Below are positions 1 through 6,003 of a stretch of DNA of 6,003 bases, one piece after another. The stretch comes from Trueperaceae bacterium (GTDB lineage: Bacteria; Deinococcota; Deinococci; Deinococcales; Trueperaceae). The stretch is from positions 1 through 6,003 of the forward strand of contig SKSV01000133.1 of the NCBI GenBank assembly GCA_007122815.1. The letters are read 5' to 3'. Each line of letters begins with the position of its first letter. Positions within the stretch are counted from its first letter, which is position 1. Position numbers and translations under genes: made by a program. The notes below the pieces were generated by a model. The model searched no databases and was not told the DNA's origin. It was given only the letters and a program-made list of their open reading frames with translations.

Positions 1-4
1 CGGG

Positions 5-1210
5 GTGGACGCAGCCTGGGCTTGGCTCGCCAGCCGCAGGCGGGCCGGCAGGGGCCGCGACCCGCGCGTGGCACGCGGGCTGCTGGACCTCATGGGGCTG
101 CCGGACCCGCCCGCGGTCGTACACGTGGTGGGGACCAACGGCAAGGGCTCCGTAGCGACGGCGGTGGCGGCCATGGCGCGGGCGGCCGGTCACCGCAGTG
201 GCTGCTTCGTGTCACCACACGTCGAGGAGTACGCGGAGCGCATCGCGGTGGACGGGCTCCGAATCTCCGACTCCGACGTGCTTCGCTTCGTCGAGCGGGC
301 CCGCGGCCTGGTGGCGAGCGGTGCTCCGGCGGCGCTCGCGGCCGGCTTCTTCGAGTGGACGCTGGCGCTAGCCTTGACCGTCTTCGCGGAGCGTGAGGTG
401 GGGATGGCGGTCGTCGAGGCAGGCGTCGGCGCCCGCCGCGACGCCACCCGGGCCTTGGGCAACGTGGTCGCCTCGGTGGTCACGAGCGTCGACCTCGATC
501 ACCTCGAGACGCTGGGCGGCGACCTCACCGAGATCGCCGCGGACAAGGCTGCAGCCATCCGACCGGGCGTGCCGCTGATCACGGGCGCGGCTGGCCTCGG
601 ACTGCGCACGCTCCTCGACGAGGCGGCGCGGCTCGGCGCGCCGGTGGTCCTCACCGATGCCGGCGAGGAGCGCGCAAGGCTCCCGGCAGCCCTCGTCGAG
701 TACGGCGCCGCGGCCGGTTGGCCGTCGACGCGCTTCGACAACCTGCGCATGGCGTGCGCGGTCGCGCGAACCCTGGGCTGGCCCGAGGAGTCGCTGATGG
801 CCGGGGCCGTGACGCCGCCGCCCCCGGCGCGCTTCGAACGCTTCGATGTCGGCGAGACGCTGGTAGTCCTCGACGGCGCCCACGACCCTGCGGCGGCGCG
901 GCGCCTGGCGCAGGACCTGCCGGCGGGTGCGGTGCTGGTGTTCGGCGCGCTCGGGCGCAAGCAGGGAGCGGCCACCTTGGCTGCCCTGGCCCCCTCGGTC
1001 GCCCGCGTGATCGTCACCAGCCCCGACCCCGAGCAGCCGCCAGGCGACTGGGCGTGCGACGCGCGACTGGCCGATCCAGAGGACGCGCTGCGCACCGCGC
1101 TGGCCTGGGCGGGTCCGGGCGGGACCGTGGCCGTCGCCGGGTCGCTCTACCTGGCGGGGCGCCTGCGCCCGCTGTTGCGCCAGGCGACCGCCGTCGCTGC
1201 GGCGGATTAG
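5..1210 (+). CDS. folC: FolC: folylpolyglutamate synthase / dihydrofolate synthase
   Basis: This is a cytoplasmic Mur-ligase-fold enzyme that uses ATP to add glutamate to folates, and in many bacteria also joins dihydropteroate to glutamate. The 401-residue reading has the P-loop GTNGKGS at residues 43-49, SPH at 70-72 followed by ERI at 78-80, and an acidic block EAGVGARRDAT at 139-148. DLDH at 163-166 leads to ADKAAAIRPG at 179-188, whose Lys181 sits where the family has its carbamylated lysine. The C-terminal domain shows PARFE at 274-278, LDGAHDP at 289-295 and GSLYLAGRLRPLL near the end. The GTG at base 5 aligns with the usual family N-terminus, but the window begins four bases earlier, so an upstream start cannot be excluded. 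Length is slightly below the usual 410-430. Several motif residues differ from consensus (GGR-L-DATN reads GARRDATR, HNP reads HDP), so whether one or both activities are present is open. rimO follows 12 bases downstream, suggesting cotranscription. Confidence 0.92.
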   Translation: MDAAWAWLASRRRAGRGRDPRVARGLLDLMGLPDPPAVVHVVGTNGKGSVATAVAAMARAAGHRSGCFVSPHVEEYAERIAVDGLRISDSDVLRFVERARGLVASGAPAALAAGFFEWTLALALTVFAEREVGMAVVEAGVGARRDATRALGNVVASVVTSVDLDHLETLGGDLTEIAADKAAAIRPGVPLITGAAGLGLRTLLDEAARLGAPVVLTDAGEERARLPAALVEYGAAAGWPSTRFDNLRMACAVARTLGWPEESLMAGAVTPPPPARFERFDVGETLVVLDGAHDPAAARRLAQDLPAGAVLVFGALGRKQGAATLAALAPSVARVIVTSPDPEQPPGDWACDARLADPEDALRTALAWAGPGGTVAVAGSLYLAGRLRPLLRQATAVAAAD

Positions 1211-1212
1211 GC

Positions 1213-1216
1213 GAGG
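1213..1216 (+). promoter_or_regulatory. Ribosome binding site of rimO
   Basis: GAGG lies 6 bases before the GTG at 1223, just after the folC stop codon (TAG at 1208-1210). The spacing is suitable for a Shine-Dalgarno and supports this GTG as the rimO start. The reading frame from it immediately gives the conserved RimO N-terminus. Confidence 0.55.
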
Positions 1217-1222
1217 CGGCCC

Positions 1223-2602
1223 GTGCGTCGAGTGGGTTTCGTGAGCCTTGGCTGCCCCAAAGCGCTGGTAGACAGCGAGCGCATCCTCACGCAACTGCGC
1301 GCCGAGGGCTACGAGTTGGTGCAGGACTACCAGGCCGCCGAGCTGGTGGTGGTCAACACCTGCGGCTTCATCACCCCTGCCGTAGAGGAGTCCCTCGAGG
1401 CCATCGGCGAGGCGCTGAGGGAGAACGGCAACGTGGTCGTCACCGGTTGTCTGGGTGAGAGGCCCGAGACGATACGCGAGCGCCACCCGAAGGTCGCCGC
1501 CATCACCGGCCAGGCCGACCTCGAGGGCGTGATGCAGGCCGTGCGCGCCTTGCTACCCCACGATGAGGAGCCCTTCACCGGGCTGCTGCCGCTCGCGAGC
1601 GAGCGGGGCCGGCCGGACGCGCGCGCGGTGCGGCTCACGCCGCGCCACTACGCCTACCTGAAGGTAGCCGAAGGCTGCGACCACCGCTGCAGCTTCTGCG
1701 TGATACCGCAGCTGCGCGGCCCGCAGGTCTCCCGCGACGCTTCCGACGTCCTCCACGAAGCCACCCGACTGGTGGCGAGCGGCACGAAGGAACTCATAGT
1801 GATCGCTCAGGACACGAGCGCGTACGGACGCGACCTGCGCCACCGCGTGAGCCGCTACGGCGACCGGGACGTCGAGGCCCACCTGGTTCCTCTGGTGCGC
1901 GAGCTCGCCTCCCTCGGCGCCTGGGTGCGGCTCCACTACGTCTACCCCTACCCTCACGTGCGCGAGTTGATACCCCTGATGGCCGACGGTGCCCTGCTCC
2001 CCTACCTGGACGTGCCACTCCAGCACGCCAGCCCGCGCCTCCTTCGCGCCATGCGGCGCCCCGGCGGGTCGGAGAGCCACCTGCGCACGATCGAGGCGTG
2101 GCGACGGGTGTGCCCCGAGCTGGCGATCCGCTCGAGCTTCATCGTCGGCTTCCCCGGCGAGACCGAAGAGGACGTGGTCGAGCTGCTCGAGTTCCTCACC
2201 GCCGCGAGGCTGGACCGGGTGGGGGTGTTCACTTACTCCGAGGTGCCGGGCGCGGCGGCCAACGACCTGCCGCAGGTCCCAGAGGAGCTGAAGCGAGAGC
2301 GCCTCGATCGCGTCATGGCGCTGCAGCAGAAGCTCTCCGCGGAGCGGCTCGCCTCCAAGGTGGGGTCGAGCGTCGCGGCCATCGTGGACGACTACGACGA
2401 GCTCCCGGGCGCTGTGGTGGCCCGCACCACGGCGGACGCGCCGGGTGTGGACGGCGTGCTCAGGTGTCAGACGGACGGGACCGTGAAGATCGGCGACCTG
2501 ATAGAGGCTCGCGTCACCGGCAGCGACGAGTACGACCTGTTCGGGACCTGCACCCGCACGCTACCGTGGCGGCCGGCGCTAGCCTTCGGCTCAGCCTCCT
2601 AG
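1223..2602 (+). CDS. rimO: RimO: ribosomal protein S12 methylthiotransferase
   Basis: This radical-SAM enzyme adds a methylthio group to the beta-carbon of a conserved aspartate in ribosomal protein S12, using two [4Fe-4S] clusters. The 459-residue protein has the full family layout. The N-terminal UPF0004 domain carries Cys11 (SLGCPK), Cys47 (NTCGF) and Cys76 (TGCLGE), which bind the auxiliary cluster. The radical-SAM core has Cys152, Cys156 and Cys159 in EGCDHRCSFCVIPQLRG, then DVPLQH at 263-268 and IVGFPGETEED at 307-317. A C-terminal TRAM domain spans about 375-442. The start SLGCPKALVDSE and the CVIP-LRG motif separate RimO from its tRNA-modifying relatives MiaB and MtaB. Length is typical. 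The start is GTG with a GAGG site 6 bases upstream. The gene lies 12 bases after folC and is probably read from the same transcript. Its last 12 bases overlap the 3' end of pilT on the other strand. Confidence 0.97.
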   Translation: MRRVGFVSLGCPKALVDSERILTQLRAEGYELVQDYQAAELVVVNTCGFITPAVEESLEAIGEALRENGNVVVTGCLGERPETIRERHPKVAAITGQADLEGVMQAVRALLPHDEEPFTGLLPLASERGRPDARAVRLTPRHYAYLKVAEGCDHRCSFCVIPQLRGPQVSRDASDVLHEATRLVASGTKELIVIAQDTSAYGRDLRHRVSRYGDRDVEAHLVPLVRELASLGAWVRLHYVYPYPHVRELIPLMADGALLPYLDVPLQHASPRLLRAMRRPGGSESHLRTIEAWRRVCPELAIRSSFIVGFPGETEEDVVELLEFLTAARLDRVGVFTYSEVPGAAANDLPQVPEELKRERLDRVMALQQKLSAERLASKVGSSVAAIVDDYDELPGAVVARTTADAPGVDGVLRCQTDGTVKIGDLIEARVTGSDEYDLFGTCTRTLPWRPALAFGSAS

Positions 2603-3793
2603 GGCACCGCGGCGCATCGACAGGCGCTCGAACTCGACCTCGTTCAGGACCTCTTCACGCCCGCCGGAGAGCTGGGTGATCATCAGTCGCAGCTCGTGCG
2701 GGCTCGTGGCCGTGTAGACCGCGTCCTCTAGCGTGATGGCGCCCTCCAGGTAGAGCTCGACGAGGTGCTGGTCGAAGGTCTGCATCCCCCGGAGGTTGTC
2801 CTGGATCAGGGCGTCTTTGATGAGGGGCGTCTTCTCCTCGTCCTTGATGTAGTCGCGGATCAGCGGCGAGTTGATCAGTATCTCCATGGCGAGCTGCCGG
2901 CCGGGTCCGTCGGCGCGCGGGAGGAGGCGCTGCGAGAGGATGCCGAGCAGGGACTCGGCGACCATGATGCGGACCTGGTCGCGTTCGTGGGGCGGGAAGA
3001 AGTCGATGATCCTGTTGATGGTGCGGATGGCGTCGAGCGTGTGCAGCGTGGAGAGCACCAGGTGGCCGGTTTGCGCGGCCGTAAGAGCGGCCTCCACCGT
3101 GGCCTTGTCACGCATCTCGCCTACCATGATCACGTCGGGGTCCTGACGCATGGCGTACTTGAGGGCGTCGACGAAGTCCGCGGTGTCGAGCCCGATCTCG
3201 CGCTGGACCACGAGGCTGCGCTGGTTCTTGTGGAGGAACTCGATGGGGTCCTCCACGGTGACGACGTTTCGCGCGTAACGCCTGTTCACGTGGTCGACCA
3301 TGGCAGCGAGGGTGGTGGACTTACCCGAGCCGGTGGGGCCGGTCACGAGCACCAGCCCGCGCGCCTGCGCGGCGAGCTCGGTCACGACGCCGGTGGGCAG
3401 ACCGAGCGCATCGAAGGTCGGGATTGCGTCCGAGATGACCCGCATCACCACGCCCACCGATCCGCGCTGCCGCAGCACGTTGCAGCGGAAACGCGCCACG
3501 GACGGGATGGTGAAGGCGAAGTCGAGCTCGTGACGGTGCCTGAAGAGCTCACGCTGGCCCTCGGTCATCATCGCCAGCGCGATCTGCTCGGTCTGTTCGG
3601 GCGTCAGCTTCGGCACGCCCTCGTACACGACGAGCGCACCGTCGATCCGCATGTGCGGGGTGGCTCCCGCCTGGATGTGGATGTCGGATGCGCCGCGGCT
3701 GACCATGCTCCTCAACAGGTCGGCCATGCGCATCCCGCTGCGCGCGCCCGCTGGCTGCTCGAGGGCTGCTCCCTGGCTGCTCACGTCGCTCAT
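2591..3793 (-). CDS. pilT: PilT: type IV pilus retraction ATPase
   Basis: This is a hexameric cytoplasmic ATPase of the secretion-ATPase (GspE/PilT) family that depolymerises pilin at the base of type IV pili and drives twitching and DNA uptake. Read from the ATG at 3793 it has 400 residues. The N-terminal PAS-like domain opens with ADLLRSMVSRGASDIHIQAG (about 24-43). The Walker A is GPTGSGKST (152-160), the Asp box is VEDPIEF (180-186), the Walker B is DPDVIMVGEMRD (218-229) and the His box is GHLVLSTLHT (243-252). GMQTFDQHLVELY at 336-348 is typical of PilT, and the lack of the tetracysteine zinc site argues against PilB/GspE. The pilus-retraction motif AIRNLIRE appears as LIRDYIKD (311-318). 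An in-frame ATG at 3835 would add 14 Arg/Pro-rich residues unlike the family; I prefer 3793 because a TANNNT hexamer lies 7 bases upstream. No other pilus gene is in the window. Confidence 0.95.
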   Translation of the reverse strand: MSDVSSQGAALEQPAGARSGMRMADLLRSMVSRGASDIHIQAGATPHMRIDGALVVYEGVPKLTPEQTEQIALAMMTEGQRELFRHRHELDFAFTIPSVARFRCNVLRQRGSVGVVMRVISDAIPTFDALGLPTGVVTELAAQARGLVLVTGPTGSGKSTTLAAMVDHVNRRYARNVVTVEDPIEFLHKNQRSLVVQREIGLDTADFVDALKYAMRQDPDVIMVGEMRDKATVEAALTAAQTGHLVLSTLHTLDAIRTINRIIDFFPPHERDQVRIMVAESLLGILSQRLLPRADGPGRQLAMEILINSPLIRDYIKDEEKTPLIKDALIQDNLRGMQTFDQHLVELYLEGAITLEDAVYTATSPHELRLMITQLSGGREEVLNEVEFERLSMRRGALGG

Positions 3794-3800
3794 GGGGACA

Positions 3801-3806
3801 AGTCTA
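3801..3806 (-). promoter_or_regulatory. Possible leaderless -10 element of pilT
   Basis: On the minus strand TAGACT (a TANNNT match) ends 7 bases before the pilT ATG at 3793, and no Shine-Dalgarno is visible before that ATG. This is the layout of leaderless promoters known from Deinococcus and Thermus relatives. No clear -35 box is seen at 17 bases upstream. In GC-rich DNA such a hexamer is uncommon but can arise by chance. Confidence 0.4.
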
Positions 3807-3847
3807 GTCGGCCGGGCCACTCGACGGTGTGACATACCCGGGTCGGG

Positions 3848-4615
3848 TCAGTCGCTGCGCGGCGGCAACCCCCTCGACGCCTGCTCCAGCGCGTCCCTGA
3901 TCGAGTTACGGAGCGCCACCGCGACGATCGACTCCCGCACGGTGCCGGCGCGCAGCAAGCGCACGGCCTGCTCCAGCCCGTCGATGGTGATCTCGGTGTC
4001 CTGGGTGACGCCCAAACCGCGCCCGATACCCAGCACCTCGCCCGTGCGCACGTCCACGAAGCGCAGGTCCACGCCGACCCGCACGGTCGTGATGGTGGTG
4101 CCCCCGACCAACCCGAAGACCGCGCTGCCGACCGACGTGCGATCGAGGCTGAACTCCGAGACGGCGCCGGTCAGGATCAGCTCGGCCCCGAGGAGGCGCC
4201 CGAGCTCGGCCACCGTGCTGTCGTCGAAGCGCCCGGTCTGGGCGAGGTCCTGCTCCTGGATCACGCGACTGAGCGCCTGACGCTCCACCACTCGGAAGCG
4301 GCCGAGGTCGAACAGCTCGTTCGTGACGACGTCCGCGATGCCGCGCGAGAGGTCGACGTACAGACGCGGGTCGCGCTCGCGCGCGCTCAAGACCGACACG
4401 TCGAAGCGGACCGGCTCGACCTCGATGTCGTAGACGGCCACCAGCGCCCGCTCGCTGAACGACACCGGCGCCATGCTGTAGGGCCGCACGTCGGCGCGCT
4501 CGGTGGCTTGCGCCTCGGTCGACGGCGCGCAGGCTGCCAGCACGACCGCGCCTAGCGCGAGCGCGAGCATGAGAGCGCTTCGGAGGCTACTAACTCTGAC
4601 CATGCTTGGCCACAT
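3848..4615 (-). CDS. CsgG/HfaB-family lipoprotein
   Basis: This is a predicted secreted lipoprotein of 255 residues related to CsgG, the outer-membrane curli secretion channel, and to HfaB-type proteins. The N-terminus has basic residues, a hydrophobic run at about 14-28 and a lipobox LAAC with Cys29 as the lipidated residue. The mature part carries family signatures: an alpha/beta region with FRVVERQALSRVIQEQDL (107-124), LGRLLGAELILTGAVSEF (138-155), a glycine-rich stretch SVGSAVFGLVGG (161-172) and VDLRFVDVRTGEVL (182-195). A C-terminal helix, about 225-246, follows. Start is the ATG at 4615, or an ATG at 4603 that still leaves an intact signal peptide. No curli subunit or other csg gene is nearby, so the role is unknown: it may form an envelope pore or be a structural lipoprotein. 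It lies 35 bases after atpD and 54 bases before pilT. Family assignment is fairly firm; function is not. Confidence 0.85.
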   Translation of the reverse strand: MWPSMVRVSSLRSALMLALALGAVVLAACAPSTEAQATERADVRPYSMAPVSFSERALVAVYDIEVEPVRFDVSVLSARERDPRLYVDLSRGIADVVTNELFDLGRFRVVERQALSRVIQEQDLAQTGRFDDSTVAELGRLLGAELILTGAVSEFSLDRTSVGSAVFGLVGGTTITTVRVGVDLRFVDVRTGEVLGIGRGLGVTQDTEITIDGLEQAVRLLRAGTVRESIVAVALRNSIRDALEQASRGLPPRSD

Positions 4616-4636
4616 GGCGCCAGGTTACCAAGCGCC
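4616..4636 (-). repeat. Inverted repeat between atpD and the CsgG-like gene
   Basis: Read on the minus strand, GGCGCTTGG and CCTGGCGCC flank a TAA loop. They pair in 8 of 9 positions, counting one G-T wobble, with one T-T mismatch. It lies in the 35-base gap after the atpD stop and directly abuts the next ATG. No T-run follows, so it is a poor intrinsic terminator. It could be a weak 3' end for the ATPase transcript, an operator over the -10 box, or chance in GC-rich DNA. Confidence 0.3.
4622..4630 (-). promoter_or_regulatory. Possible extended -10 promoter of the CsgG-like gene
   Basis: On the minus strand TGGTAACCT contains a TG dinucleotide one base before a TANNNT hexamer (TAACCT, 4622-4627), which ends 6 bases before the ATG at 4615. 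No Shine-Dalgarno precedes that ATG. This suits leaderless transcription of the lipoprotein gene independent of the ATPase operon. No convincing -35 box was found. The element lies within an inverted repeat at 4616-4636. Confidence 0.4.
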
Positions 4637-4650
4637 CCTGTGAGAAGGCG

Positions 4651-5298
4651 TCAGCCAGCGCCGCCAGAAGTCTCCTTGTCGCGCGCCTCCAGCTTCGACT
4701 TGATGCGCTTCAGGACGGTGACCTCCTCCAGCGCGCGCTGCTCGAGCACCGAGCGGATGTCCTTGATCTGGCGCGCGATCCCTGGGATGACGAGCTGCTC
4801 CAGGGCGTTGACGCGACGGCTGGTCTTCTTGATCTCCTCACCGATCCGGCGTAGGCGCGTCTCGGTGGCGGCCACCTTGATGATCGCTACGGTCAGCGCC
4901 TTGAACTGCGCCGCGGCGTCCAGAGTGTGCGCTCCGACCCCGATGGGCGAGAAGGCGGCGCCCTCCCCGAAGCTCGGGGGCTTGACCAGAGGCACCTTCA
5001 CACCGAAGAGGTTCTCGACCTCGATGCCGACCTCGACCGTGGCGTCCTCCGCCAGCGCGAGGCTCTTCACCGCTTCCGGGCCGTCCCAGGCGTTGGCCAG
5101 GAAGAGCGAGAGGTACGCTTCCTGACTCGCCTTGGTGAGTTCGCGACGCGCCTCCAGCGAGGCTTTGACGAGGTCGAAGAACTCGCCGATCAGCGCGTCG
5201 CGCTTGCGCTTGAGCAGGTCGGCGCCGCGGTTGGCTAGCTTCAGCTGGTCGCGCCGCGCGAGCAGGTTCGAGCGCGTGGGAGCGATCGTCTCAGCCAT
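4651..5298 (-). CDS. atpD: V/A-type ATPase subunit D (central rotor shaft)
   Basis: Subunit D forms the long coiled-coil central stalk that turns inside the A3B3 head and couples ATP chemistry to the membrane ion rotor. The 215-residue protein matches the family in length and layout. The N-terminal helix has IAPTRSNLLARRDQLKLANR (5-24) and LLKRKRDALIGEF (28-40). A variable middle region, about 85-125, includes FGVKVPLVKPP. The C-terminal helix has RRVNALEQLVIPGI (161-174) and then IKDIRSVLEQRALEEVTVLK (178-197). Both long helices are rich in charged residues and fit an antiparallel coiled coil. The ATG at 5298 is only 6 bases after the atpB stop, with no clear Shine-Dalgarno, so translation is probably coupled to atpB. 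The B-then-D order matches the A-B-D end of the Thermus-type operon. This D is not the beta subunit called AtpD in F-type enzymes. Confidence 0.97.
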   Translation of the reverse strand: MAETIAPTRSNLLARRDQLKLANRGADLLKRKRDALIGEFFDLVKASLEARRELTKASQEAYLSLFLANAWDGPEAVKSLALAEDATVEVGIEVENLFGVKVPLVKPPSFGEGAAFSPIGVGAHTLDAAAQFKALTVAIIKVAATETRLRRIGEEIKKTSRRVNALEQLVIPGIARQIKDIRSVLEQRALEEVTVLKRIKSKLEARDKETSGGAG

Positions 5299-5304
5299 GT
5301 CGGC

Positions 5305-6003
<699 letters not shown>

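Noticed and set aside
368..1486. 372-codon open frame on the minus strand opposite folC and the start of rimO
   Set aside because: The opposite strand encodes two proteins with clear catalytic motifs. The translation is rich in Arg, Gln, Gly and His with no recognisable domain, as expected for an antisense frame in GC-rich DNA.
2581..2591. Small hairpin AGCC-TTC-GGCT at the end of rimO as a terminator
   Set aside because: The stem is only four base pairs, lies inside coding sequence and has no following T-run.
2765..3832. 355-codon open frame on the plus strand opposite pilT
   Set aside because: It mirrors the strongly conserved PilT coding strand. Its Val/Asp/His/Gly-rich product shows no family motif, so it is a shadow frame.
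3836..3843. 8-base palindrome ACCCGGGT between the lipoprotein gene and pilT
   Set aside because: It is short, GC-rich and without a T-run or a second copy, so chance is the simplest explanation.

Overview
The window reads as ordinary chromosomal housekeeping DNA from a GC-rich bacterium, most likely a member of the Deinococcota (Thermus/Deinococcus/Truepera lineage). Three things point there. It has a V/A-type ATPase (subunits B then D) rather than an F-type enzyme, and the B fragment closely resembles what I recall of Thermus subunit B. It has a PilT-type pilus retraction ATPase. Two starts have a TANNNT -10 hexamer 6-7 bases before the ATG, the leaderless arrangement common in this phylum. 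The genus assignment is inference; no 16S or other marker is present.

Layout: two genes run rightward, folC (folylpolyglutamate/dihydrofolate synthase, about 5-1210) and rimO (ribosomal protein S12 methylthiotransferase, 1223-2602), 12 bases apart. From the right edge four genes run leftward: the C-terminal half of V/A-ATPase subunit B (to 5305), subunit D (5298-4651), a CsgG/HfaB-like lipoprotein (4615-3848) and pilT (3793-2591). The two groups converge, and the rimO and pilT coding ends overlap by 12 bases. Intergenic gaps are 6 to 54 bases, so nearly all of the window is coding. I see no RNA genes, mobile elements, CRISPR or long repeats.

How the genes fit together: atpB-atpD is the end of the ATPase operon and belongs to ion-pumping energy metabolism. 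The CsgG-like lipoprotein and PilT are envelope and surface functions and probably have their own promoters. folC (one-carbon metabolism) and rimO (ribosome modification) are probably cotranscribed but not functionally linked. I found no convincing new system. The items worth a second look are the uncharacterised CsgG-like lipoprotein, the promoter/hairpin at its start, the choice of pilT start, and altered motif residues in FolC and PilT.
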